This document shows positions 12,971 through 19,311 of a stretch of DNA of 19,311 nt, one piece after another; position 1 is the first letter of the stretch; each line of letters begins with the position of its first letter. The notes below the pieces were generated by a model. It worked only from the letters and a program-made list of their open reading frames with translations, had not been told where the DNA came from and searched no databases. The stretch covers positions 1 to 19,311 of the forward strand of contig JAISXJ010000070.1 in assembly GCA_031270565.1 (NCBI GenBank), written 5' to 3'. This DNA is from Prevotellaceae bacterium (GTDB lineage Bacteria; Bacteroidota; Bacteroidia; Bacteroidales; Paludibacteraceae). The position numbers were made by a program, and so were the translations under genes.

Positions 12971-13259
12971 CCCCGTTCTTATAAACATCTAAAATCAATA
13001 CAAAAACGATGCTTACATCTGGGATTCTATATTCACCATTTTTTCAGATTAGACGGTTTAACCGGCTAAAAGTAAGCTCGTTACAAAAGCCCCCCCCCGC
13101 ATTCAGCTTAACTCCTTGTATTCAAGGGCTTATCATTTATTAAAAACTTTTTTATTTACGCTTAACAACGCGAAGTTTCTTTGCGTCTTTTCGTCATATA
13201 CATATACAATTATTGCGGCACATTTTCGGAATTTTCGGAGGCGTTGCCGTTCTCCACTG

Positions 13260-13358
13260 CTCCTCGTCTCTGACGAGGAGTTATTGGTCGGTCGTTTTTT
13301 AACGACCTGTCTCGTTACAAACGAGGTTACCATTTACCCCTCGTTACAAACGAGAGGG
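13260..13358 (+). repeat. Row of four short-loop hairpins in leader C
   Basis: The hairpins lie at 13260-13280 (loop TCT), 13290-13307 (loop TTTT), 13311-13325 (loop ACA) and 13337-13358 (loop ACA, one bulged A). They match the order and stems of 500-597. The loop and bulge are where the two copies differ, while the stems are essentially unchanged. Confidence 0.7.
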
Positions 13359-13364
13359 AGAAAA

Positions 13365-13435
13365 TTCACCTAATTGTAAAAATGCCGCAACAGGTCTGTA
13401 ATATACCATGACTACATTTGTAGCATCAATCTGCC
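13365..13435. repeat. 71-bp direct repeat R1, upstream of the T9SS cargo gene
   Basis: This sequence (TTCACCTAATTG...ATCTGCC) differs from 16938-17008 at only three positions. It begins exactly where leader C stops matching leader A, so it is inserted there. It contains the dyad CTACATTTGTAG. On the minus strand it reads without a stop through IDATNVVMVYYRPVAAF, and two of the three differences between copies are silent in that frame. Origin unknown. Confidence 0.85.
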
Positions 13436-13516
13436 ACTGATTTCGCCACAGGGAGGTAAATGCAAAAAACTGACAACTTAATTATATCAATTCTTTAATC
13501 TCAAAAACTTACTTTT

Positions 13517-16468
13517 ATGAAAACAATTCTCAAAACAGCATGCCTGTTTGCCTTACTGACGGCAAACCTGAACGCCGTCGGGCAAACGGCTTTTACGATG
13601 ACTTTGTCATCTATCACCAACAACACTGGTGTTGACAATGACATTTTTACTTCAACTTTTAGTCCGGCTTCCCCGACTTATGCGACAACATCCGGCAAGT
13701 TTACTGCCGTGGGGTTGGAACATAATGATGGCGCTGGCAGAGCGAATTATAAAAGTTGGGCAGTAGGTGATTACTTTTATTATTCCATTACAGCCGCAGA
13801 AGGGTATAATCTGACTGTTACTGCTATTAATTCCAGCCAACGAAGTAGCAACACTGGTCCCAGAAATGTGGCAGTGGAAACGGCAATAGCCTTAGGGGGA
13901 CCGTGGACGACGCACGTAACATCTAATTTGACAAACGCGAATGATAATGATAACAATGCTACGAATTTGAATATTGCGGTTAATGCCGGTGAAACGCTGT
14001 ATATCAGGTATCGTTGCACGACAACTACATCTGCAAATAACGGCACGGTTGTTTCTGACGGAACGCACCGGCTAAACAGTGGTGGCAGCATTGTCGGCAC
14101 GTACACAGTTGCTGCGCCTTCTTATTCGGTGAGCGCTACGTCAAACAATGTCGTTCTTGGGACGGTCTCCGTCAACGGCAAGGTTATTACGGCAGCACCC
14201 GCCGACGCCTGCACCGGATATGCCGACCCTGCCTATACGGTAACATCCGGCACGGCTACGGTTGTGCAGGAGGGTAATGTATTTACCGTTACACCAACAA
14301 GCGATTGCAGTGTGCAGATTAATTTTGTCGCCGCCTCTCCCTACACGGTTACGCTGAACGCCGGAAGCGGCAGTCTGTCGTCGGGCAGCGCTACGTGGAC
14401 GCAAAGCGCCTGCGCCGATGAACTTACCCTGCCTGCCGCTACAGCATGCGACACATGGACATTTGCAGGATGGACAACAAGCAGCGTCAGCGAACAGTCC
14501 GACCCGCCGACACCGCTCTATTTAAACGGTGAGAATTATCGTCCGACAGCAAATATAACACTTTATGCCGTATATACGAAAGTATCCGGATCCGTATCCG
14601 AATCCGGATGGGACAAAATAACCGATGCAAGCGCCATAACCGACGGTATTTATCTGATAGCGGCAACATACAGCGACAAAGATTACTTCTTTAACGGTAC
14701 GATAGCCAGCGGACATGGACAAAGTGTTGCCGCCACATCCATAGCAGACTCGTATGCTGTGGATGACATACCTTCGGGCGCTATTGAGATGACATTCTCC
14801 TCTACGGGAACGGCAGGACAGTATTACATTACAAACGGAAGCAACTATCTGCGTGCTAATGCTAAGACATCAGGAAATCTTGATTTGTCAACAACTACTA
14901 CAAACAACAAGTGGAATGCTTCCGGCAGTGCAGGCAGCTTTTCTCTTATATGCGAGAACGGCGCCAATTTGAGAAGTTATAGCGGAACTTTCAGAACGTA
15001 TGATGGTAAAACCAACTCAGTCGTGTATCTCTTCAAAAAGAGTACTCCATCTGCCCTGTATAACTCCAATCCTGACTGTCCCCCTGAGGAGACAGACATT
15101 GTTGTGGACGCCACCGAAACAACGACTGTAGAAGCGTCCACCGTTACGACACTGACCATTCGCTCCAATGATACCGGCACAGGAGAAGTAACGGCAACAG
15201 GGGGCAGCGTCAGCGTAACGGGATGTATCTATCTGGAAAAGGAGTTCTCGGCAAACAAATGGTATTTTATTTCATTCCCGTATAGGGTAAAGGTGTCCGA
15301 AATTCAAAAGTGGAATGGAGGCGCATGGGAATATCCGGGCGCTTATCTCAACGACTGGGAGGTTGCCCTCTACAATACGCAACGGCGTGCAACTAACGAG
15401 TCTGCAACCGGCAACTGGCAACCTGTAGCGTATGATGACGGCTATCTTGAAGTCGGACAGGGGTATATCTTTGTCATAGCGGAGAACTGCACCGTGCGTT
15501 TCCCGTCGGCAACAGGCATAACGCTTCAGAACAGCGCCTTCAATACCACGCTGACTGACTACACTTCCACGCGCACATGGCATTCCAACTGGCATCTGAC
15601 AGGGCAACCTTATTTTGCCTCCATGTCAGGCAACAATAATATTAGCGGTTTTAACTATGTTACCATCTGGAACGCTGCTGATGATACCTATTCCGATGAA
15701 GCAATTGAAGACGTAACACTTAAACCCTTTACGGCAATGTTTGTACAGCACTCAGGAAGCATATCGTTCACACCGCAACTGCTGCGACCCTCGTCCGTAG
15801 CTGCGGCGGTGAAGTCGAACAAATACCGTCTGGAACTGCGCAACGCCAGTCATTCCGACCGGACACAAATTACCCTTTCCGAAGACGGCACGCCGGATTA
15901 TGTGGTCGGCAGGGATTACCTGAAGACCCTGACCACCGGTAGCCCCAAGCCTCAACTTTATACCATAGACAGGCAAAACAATATCAATCTTGCGTTCAAT
16001 GATTTGTATAAGGCTAACGAGGTGCAGGTGGATTTGGGCATATATGCGCCCGCCGACGGAACATACACCATCGCGCTGACCTCTTCGGACGTAGAAGCGC
16101 GTGAGGTCTTGCTCATCGACAATCTTACCACGGAACCCGTAGATCTGTTGCAGGGAGAATATATCTTTACTGCCTCTGCGGGTACGGCGAACAACCGGTT
16201 TAAGATTCTCATAAAACGGGCGGACATCGGTACCTCTGCGAATCCGACTGATGGAGAACAGTTCACCGTTTATGTGCAGGAGACTGTTTTAACGGTAAAA
16301 GGACAGCCTGCCGATACGCATCTGTCGCTTATGGACGTTAACGGGCGCAAGCTCTTTGACCTGCCTGCTGCCGCAGAGCATTTCGACCTGTCGCAGCTTG
16401 CGCGTGGCGTTTATCTGCTCTATGTGCAGACGGGCGATACGCGGTCGATATATAAGGTTTTGTATTAA
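13517..16468 (+). CDS. T9SS-exported surface protein with InlB-type repeat
   Basis: This 983-residue protein is probably secreted across the outer membrane by the type IX system and held at the cell surface. Residues 1-22 form a signal peptide (KTACLFALLTANLNA, cleavage near AVG). Residues 23-200 look like a beta sandwich. Residues 275-354 are a Listeria-Bacteroides (InlB B-type) repeat with WTFAGWTT and NITLYAVYTK. Residues 570-900 are a beta-rich module beginning YLEKEFSANKWYFISFP. Residues 912-983 form a T9SS type A sorting domain (LSLMDVNGRKLFD then LARGVYLLYVQTGD and a YKVLY end). No catalytic motif was seen, so an adhesin or scaffold role is more likely than an enzyme. It has leader C in front and a small tailed protein gene 22 bp behind it. 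Confidence 0.92.
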   Translation: MKTILKTACLFALLTANLNAVGQTAFTMTLSSITNNTGVDNDIFTSTFSPASPTYATTSGKFTAVGLEHNDGAGRANYKSWAVGDYFYYSITAAEGYNLTVTAINSSQRSSNTGPRNVAVETAIALGGPWTTHVTSNLTNANDNDNNATNLNIAVNAGETLYIRYRCTTTTSANNGTVVSDGTHRLNSGGSIVGTYTVAAPSYSVSATSNNVVLGTVSVNGKVITAAPADACTGYADPAYTVTSGTATVVQEGNVFTVTPTSDCSVQINFVAASPYTVTLNAGSGSLSSGSATWTQSACADELTLPAATACDTWTFAGWTTSSVSEQSDPPTPLYLNGENYRPTANITLYAVYTKVSGSVSESGWDKITDASAITDGIYLIAATYSDKDYFFNGTIASGHGQSVAATSIADSYAVDDIPSGAIEMTFSSTGTAGQYYITNGSNYLRANAKTSGNLDLSTTTTNNKWNASGSAGSFSLICENGANLRSYSGTFRTYDGKTNSVVYLFKKSTPSALYNSNPDCPPEETDIVVDATETTTVEASTVTTLTIRSNDTGTGEVTATGGSVSVTGCIYLEKEFSANKWYFISFPYRVKVSEIQKWNGGAWEYPGAYLNDWEVALYNTQRRATNESATGNWQPVAYDDGYLEVGQGYIFVIAENCTVRFPSATGITLQNSAFNTTLTDYTSTRTWHSNWHLTGQPYFASMSGNNNISGFNYVTIWNAADDTYSDEAIEDVTLKPFTAMFVQHSGSISFTPQLLRPSSVAAAVKSNKYRLELRNASHSDRTQITLSEDGTPDYVVGRDYLKTLTTGSPKPQLYTIDRQNNINLAFNDLYKANEVQVDLGIYAPADGTYTIALTSSDVEAREVLLIDNLTTEPVDLLQGEYIFTASAGTANNRFKILIKRADIGTSANPTDGEQFTVYVQETVLTVKGQPADTHLSLMDVNGRKLFDLPAAAEHFDLSQLARGVYLLYVQTGDTRSIYKVLY

Positions 16469-16490
16469 ACGTTTAACATTAAAAAAAGCA

Positions 16491-16817
16491 ATGGACAGGC
16501 AACATTTATACTGTATCATAGCTGTATTCACTCTATTTTTAGGCTGTCTGACAGCTCAGGAACAGCAATCATACAAATCGGCATACGGGTATCGGACGGA
16601 CAAAAGCGATGTGCCTGAACTGGAACCATTCAGCAGAGAGCTTTCGCTGGGTCCATATCAATATCCTGATGAGCCGCACGCGAACGATGGTCTGCCCTCC
16701 TACCCTCCCGAGCCGCACGACCCCGATGCACCGATTGGCGATGCTGTCCTGCCGATGATATTGTTGATGACGGGATACGGTTTATGGAAAAGAAAACGGA
16801 GATTGTTAAGTAAATAA
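16491..16817 (+). CDS. Small exported protein with PIGD/hydrophobic/basic C-terminal tail
   Basis: This 108-residue protein has a signal peptide (IIAVFTLFLGCLTA, cleavage near residue 22), a hydrophilic Pro/Glu/Asp-rich middle (residues 23-80, with YPPEPHDPDA), and a tail of PIGD (81-84), a hydrophobic stretch (85-99) and the basic cluster KRKRRLLSK. The tail has the layout of C-terminal sorting signals and resembles the short PID-CTERM-like ends of small Bacteroidetes proteins; that match is by eye and uncertain. A plain single-pass inner-membrane protein is the alternative. It starts 22 bp after the T9SS cargo gene, so both are probably co-transcribed up to the terminator at 16839. A longer in-frame start inside the previous gene was not used because ATG 16491 begins the signal peptide. 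A truncated second copy lies at 17004-17127. Confidence 0.8.
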   Translation: MDRQHLYCIIAVFTLFLGCLTAQEQQSYKSAYGYRTDKSDVPELEPFSRELSLGPYQYPDEPHANDGLPSYPPEPHDPDAPIGDAVLPMILLMTGYGLWKRKRRLLSK

Positions 16818-16838
16818 ATAATGAAGCTAACAAGCGGG

Positions 16839-16874
16839 ACGACTGAGGATGTGAATCCGCAGTCGTTTTTTTTT
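16839..16874 (+). terminator. Rho-independent terminator of the T9SS cassette
   Basis: ACGACTG-AGGAT pairs with ATCC-G-CAGTCGT around loop GTGA and is followed by nine T (16866-16874). It lies 21 bp after the small tailed gene. A diverged copy lies at 17152-17185. Confidence 0.9.
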
Positions 16875-16937
16875 TGCAGTCGAATCTGTACGCTGCTGTT
16901 ACACAGGAGAAGCCTGTAAGAGAATTGTTATACAAAG

Positions 16938-17008
16938 TTCACCTGATTGTAAAAATGCCGCAACCGGTCTGTAATATACCATGACTACATTTGTAGCATC
17001 AATTTGCC
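16938..17008. repeat. 71-bp direct repeat R2, downstream of the T9SS cassette
   Basis: This copy differs from R1 (13365-13435) by three substitutions over 71 bp. Its last five bases, TTGCC (17004-17008), are also the first bases of the truncated small-gene copy. The junction therefore lies at the point where R1 (CTGCC, 13431-13435) and the intact small gene (CTGCC, 16692-16696) share sequence. Confidence 0.85.
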
Positions 17009-17127
17009 CTCTTACTCTTCCGAGCTGCACGACCCCAACGCACCGATTGGCGATGCTGTCCTGCCGATGATGCTGTTGCTGGTGAGATACGGCTTATGGC
17101 AAAGAAAACGGAGATTATTAAGGTAAA
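17004..17127 (+). pseudogene. Truncated 3' copy of the small tailed-protein gene
   Basis: The stretch reads in frame as PSYSSELHDPNAPIGDAV then LPMMLLLVRYGLWQRKRRLL and a stop. It corresponds to residues 69-108 of the protein at 16491-16817. The signal peptide and first two thirds are missing and there is no start codon or promoter. The tail (PIGD, hydrophobic, basic) is well preserved, which suggests the copy is recent. It is followed by its own copy of the terminator. Confidence 0.85.
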
Positions 17128-17151
17128 GAAGTAATGAAGTTAATAAACTGG

Positions 17152-17185
17152 ACGGCTGTGGGTGTGAATCCGCAGTCGTTTTTTT
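17152..17185 (+). terminator. Duplicated terminator copy
   Basis: ACGGCTG pairs with CAGTCGT (one G-U pair) with an inner GG/CC stem and loop GTGA, followed by seven T. It aligns with the terminator at 16839-16874, and the similarity continues downstream to GCTGTTACACA, ending near 17213. Confidence 0.75.
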
Positions 17186-17223
17186 GTAGTCGAATCTGTA
17201 CGCTGTTACACATACGTCCATTG

Positions 17224-17258
17224 ATACGCCCGTATGAGGTCATCGCATACGGGCGTAT
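17224..17258. repeat. 13-bp perfect inverted repeat between convergent genes
   Basis: ATACGCCCGTATG (17224-17236) is perfectly complementary to CATACGGGCGTAT (17246-17258) with a 9-base loop. It lies about 70 bp past the pfp stop on the minus strand and just past the duplicated cassette on the plus strand. There is no T-run on either side, so it may be an unusual terminator or a palindromic repeat. Confidence 0.55.
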
Positions 17259-17326
17259 AAGGGCGACGCATATAAAAGGGAAAGGATTTTTTAGCCGGAG
17301 GCAACCAACAGGTTTTGGGGGCTTCT

Positions 17327-18979
17327 TTATATGTTTTGGTTATGCTCCAGCAGCAGGGTACAGGTAGGCATATCGCATACTTCACGCGGACCGAAATACT
17401 GTATCGGACCGGGATATACGTAATTGATTTCATTGTTAGCCCACTCCTTACGGTTTGTTTCAAGATATTTGAACGGTTCGCCATTAAGGTTTACCAGCGC
17501 TTTTTGGATGACAGGCTTCAGCTGTCCGTGTCGCCGTTCCATGTTCATCATCATGGTAATAGGCACGCCACCGGCAATCCATTCCGAAGCGGGTGCGGTG
17601 AGATTGCGTACCGAAGCCATATAACCTGTTTTCCCTCCGTCAATTAATACCGCAGTGGTGTAACCGAGCGAATAACAGTAGTCCGCGTCAAAGTTCGACG
17701 GGATGGCGCAACGACCTTCATAGCCAAAGAAATGAGCAATTGAGGCAAACTTGCCTTTGTAGATGCCCTCCGCCTTAAGCTGTGCCAGCCGCTTGGCGAC
17801 CATCTCGATGAGTAGCTTTTCCGTTTCGATAAGCGACACCTGTACGTTGCCGTGCGGGTCGCGGTCAAGCGTCAACTGACGGGCAATGCCTTTGGGCAGA
17901 CTGCGAAACACCTGACAGCATTCCGGCGAAAGCAACCCCTTGATGTATTGCCGTTTTTCATCGTCGGTAGGCATGGTCATAAAGTCGCTGTTGTTTGCCA
18001 GCAAATCATTGAGTTCGGCAATAAGCCGCTTCATTGCGGGAATAAATTCTATTAATCCTTCGGGAATAAGAATAGTACCGAAGTTGATACCGGCATCGGC
18101 GCGGGTAACAATCACCTGTACAATGCTCTCGACAATATCGTACAGCGTCATGTTTTTCGCTTCCACCTCTTCCGAGATGATGCAGATGTTCGGATGACTT
18201 AACAACGCACATTCGAGCGTGATATGCGATGCCGAACGTCCCATAAGACGGATAAAATGCCAGTATTTCTTTGCAGAATTGGCATCGCGCTGAATGTTTC
18301 CAATCATTTCGGAATAGACTTTGCAGGCGGTATCAAACCCGAATGACGTTTCAATAAAGCTGTTCTTCAGGTCGCCGTCAATGGTTTTGGGGCATCCGAT
18401 TACCTGAATGTTACACGCTTTCTGTTTATAATATTCGGCTAATATGCAGGCGTTGGTGTTGGAATCGTCGCCTCCGATAATAACAATGGCATTAATGCCA
18501 AGTGTTTGACAGATTTCTATTCCTCTGTCAAACTGTGCGGGGTCTTCGAGTTTGGTACGTCCCGACCCGATAATGTCGAATCCGCCTGTGTTACGAAACT
18601 CATCAACGACTTCCTTTGTCAGTTCTACGTACTTATGGTCAACCAGACCGCTTGGACCGCCCAGAAAGCCATAGAGTTTATTGGCTGGGTTGAGCCGTTT
18701 CAGACCGTCGAACAGTCCCGCGATAACATTATGACCGCCCGGCGCCTGTCCTCCGGACAGTATCACGCCCACGCTTACGGGGTTGTGTGCCGGAGCCGCG
18801 CCTGCCTGAAATTCAATCAATGGCAGTCCATAAGTGTTGGGGAACAGCGCTTTGATAGCTTGCCTGTCGGCAACCGATTCGGTGGCAGCGCCTTCTGCCA
18901 GTACGATGTTTCCTTGAAAGGCGGCGGGCGTCTTGGGCAGATACCACGACCGTGCAATTTGTAAGGGACTTTTTTTCAT
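17327..18979 (-). CDS. pfp: Pyrophosphate--fructose 6-phosphate 1-phosphotransferase
   Basis: This 550-residue enzyme phosphorylates fructose 6-phosphate to fructose 1,6-bisphosphate with pyrophosphate as donor (EC 2.7.1.90). The reaction is reversible, so it can serve glycolysis and gluconeogenesis in the cytoplasm. Motifs are GVILSGGQAPGGHN (71-84), IIGGDDSNTNA (167-177; the Asp pair is characteristic of PPi-using enzymes), CPKTIDGD (196-203) and LMGRSASH (245-252). Length and the N-terminal extension fit the long form found in Bacteroidetes and plants. ATG at 18979 follows an AT-rich leader from a TACTTTTG promoter box. It is a single gene, convergent with the T9SS cassette. Nothing in the coding sequence looks damaged. 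Confidence 0.97.
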   Translation of the reverse strand: MKKSPLQIARSWYLPKTPAAFQGNIVLAEGAATESVADRQAIKALFPNTYGLPLIEFQAGAAPAHNPVSVGVILSGGQAPGGHNVIAGLFDGLKRLNPANKLYGFLGGPSGLVDHKYVELTKEVVDEFRNTGGFDIIGSGRTKLEDPAQFDRGIEICQTLGINAIVIIGGDDSNTNACILAEYYKQKACNIQVIGCPKTIDGDLKNSFIETSFGFDTACKVYSEMIGNIQRDANSAKKYWHFIRLMGRSASHITLECALLSHPNICIISEEVEAKNMTLYDIVESIVQVIVTRADAGINFGTILIPEGLIEFIPAMKRLIAELNDLLANNSDFMTMPTDDEKRQYIKGLLSPECCQVFRSLPKGIARQLTLDRDPHGNVQVSLIETEKLLIEMVAKRLAQLKAEGIYKGKFASIAHFFGYEGRCAIPSNFDADYCYSLGYTTAVLIDGGKTGYMASVRNLTAPASEWIAGGVPITMMMNMERRHGQLKPVIQKALVNLNGEPFKYLETNRKEWANNEINYVYPGPIQYFGPREVCDMPTCTLLLEHNQNI

Positions 18980-19053
18980 TTTAAAACGAATACTTGGAAT
19001 GATGTTAAAACAGTGTTGATTACTTTTTGGAGAACAGGGAATTTACCCCACCG

Positions 19054-19061
19054 CAAAAGTA
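19054..19061 (-). promoter_or_regulatory. -7 promoter box (TACTTTTG) for pfp
   Basis: On the minus strand TACTTTTG matches TAnnTTTG and lies 75 bp upstream of the pfp ATG. No TTG is present at the -33 spacing; that region is instead filled by the inverted ACTCTAATAACTAAA tract. Confidence 0.6.
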
Positions 19062-19070
19062 CAACTTTTT

Positions 19071-19105
19071 TTAGTTTTTAGTTATTAGAGTTTAGAGTGT
19101 AGTTG
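19071..19105 (-). repeat. AT-rich repeat tract upstream of the pfp promoter
   Basis: The reverse complement reads ACTACACTCTAAACTCTAA followed by TAACTAAAAACTAAAA. This is the same tract as upstream of the leader promoters near 105-145 and 12935-12956. Confidence 0.5.
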
Positions 19106-19116
19106 AAGAATGAATA

Positions 19117-19169
19117 AACGCCGTCAGGCGTTGGATTTGCATAACCGCAGGTCGCTGACCTGCGGTTAT
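19117..19169. repeat. Two adjacent perfect palindromes
   Basis: AACGCCGTCAGGCGTT (19117-19132) has 6-bp arms around GTCA. ATAACCGCAGGTC (19141-19153) pairs perfectly with GACCTGCGGTTAT (19157-19169) around a 3-base loop, GCT. Both resemble the short-loop palindromes found elsewhere in the window. Confidence 0.7.
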
Positions 19170-19273
19170 TAGCCTGCCTGAAAAGAACCGGTTATTTCCT
19201 GACTTCGTCGCTTTTCATTAAATTCGGCGAGTCTATTTTGTAAAGCATTTATAATCAGGCATTATGATTTTTT

Positions 19274-19306
19274 GGGACACCATTTTGGGTGTCCCAGTCG
19301 TTTTTT
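19274..19306 (+). terminator. Orphan terminator-like hairpin at the window end
   Basis: GGGACACC (19274-19281) pairs with GGTGTCCC (19288-19295) and is followed by AGTCG and six T (19301-19306). No plus-strand gene lies upstream between 18980 and 19273. It may end an unseen small RNA or belong to a repeat or insertion-sequence end cut by the window. Confidence 0.45.
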
Positions 19307-19311
19307 AATTA

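Larger units (their letters stand above)
12971..13516 (+). promoter_or_regulatory. Long structured 5' leader, copy C
   Basis: This matches leader A over nearly its whole length. It keeps GCTTAC (13011-13016)/GTAAGC (13072-13077), ATCTG (13017-13021)/CAGAT (13045-13049), CGGTT (13054-13058)/AACCG (13060-13064) and TCCTT (13113-13117)/AAGGG (13124-13128, one G-U pair). It then has the GCGGCA/TGCCGT pairing and the hairpin row. It differs from A by a run of nine C (13090-13098) and by an insertion of about 95 bp from 13365 that carries the 71-bp repeat. The regulatory role is inferred. Confidence 0.55.

Noticed and set aside
16356..16490. Longer start for the small tailed protein inside the end of the T9SS gene
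   Set aside because: The extra residues are a shifted reading of the sorting domain; ATG 16491 begins a proper signal peptide 22 bp after the previous stop.
17327..18979. ATP-dependent 6-phosphofructokinase
   Set aside because: The GGDDS motif and the long length with an N-terminal extension indicate the pyrophosphate-using enzyme.
19185..19270. Minus-strand fragment reading LQNRLAEFNEKRRSQ
   Set aside because: It is only about 25 codons, has no start and no recognisable family; chance cannot be excluded.

Overview
The window looks like chromosomal DNA from a Bacteroidetes bacterium, most likely of the order Bacteroidales. The evidence is: promoters of the form TAnnTTTG with no Shine-Dalgarno sequences; a large secreted protein with a C-terminal domain of the type IX secretion system (T9SS) kind; a lipoprotein paired with a beta-barrel/TSP3/OmpA protein; and a long-form pyrophosphate-dependent phosphofructokinase. 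Species cannot be read from the sequence. Intergenic DNA is unusually rich in short palindromes and repeats.

Layout. 1-657: a palindromic repeat element, then a TAnnTTTG promoter and a ~460-nt leader in front of a secreted LamG-type protein (658-2286). 2287-3204: hairpins, a divergent tRNA-Gln with its own consensus promoter, and a second, diverged copy of the leader. 3205-7812: a two-gene unit of a large lipoprotein and an outer-membrane barrel with 11 TSP3 calcium-binding repeats and an OmpA peptidoglycan-binding end, closed by a strong terminator. 7889-12748: a promoter, a second palindromic element, and a four-gene same-strand cluster of GT4 glycosyltransferase, FemAB/GNAT-like protein, DUF4062-GHKL ATPase-winged-helix protein and DUF354 GT-B-like protein. 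The outer three fit surface glycan assembly; the DUF4062 protein looks like a sensor or defence protein placed among them. 12749-13516: a third copy of the leader, closely matching the first. 13517-16817: a T9SS cargo protein followed by a 108-residue protein with a PIGD/hydrophobic/basic tail, then a terminator. 16938-17213: an internally deleted second copy of that cassette. 17327-18979: pfp on the minus strand. 18980-19311: the pfp promoter, several perfect palindromes and an orphan terminator-like hairpin.

Most interesting points. (1) A leader module occurs three times, each downstream of a TATCTTTG promoter and upstream of an exported protein. Several helices are conserved, one with paired base changes. 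In two copies it continues into a row of four hairpins with 3-4-nt loops. (2) Two copies of a palindromic element have arms that differ by paired, symmetry-preserving changes. (3) The T9SS cassette is followed by a deleted duplicate whose junction lies at a 5-base microhomology. (4) A DUF4062-GHKL protein directly abuts a FemAB-like gene. None of this could be tested by database search here.
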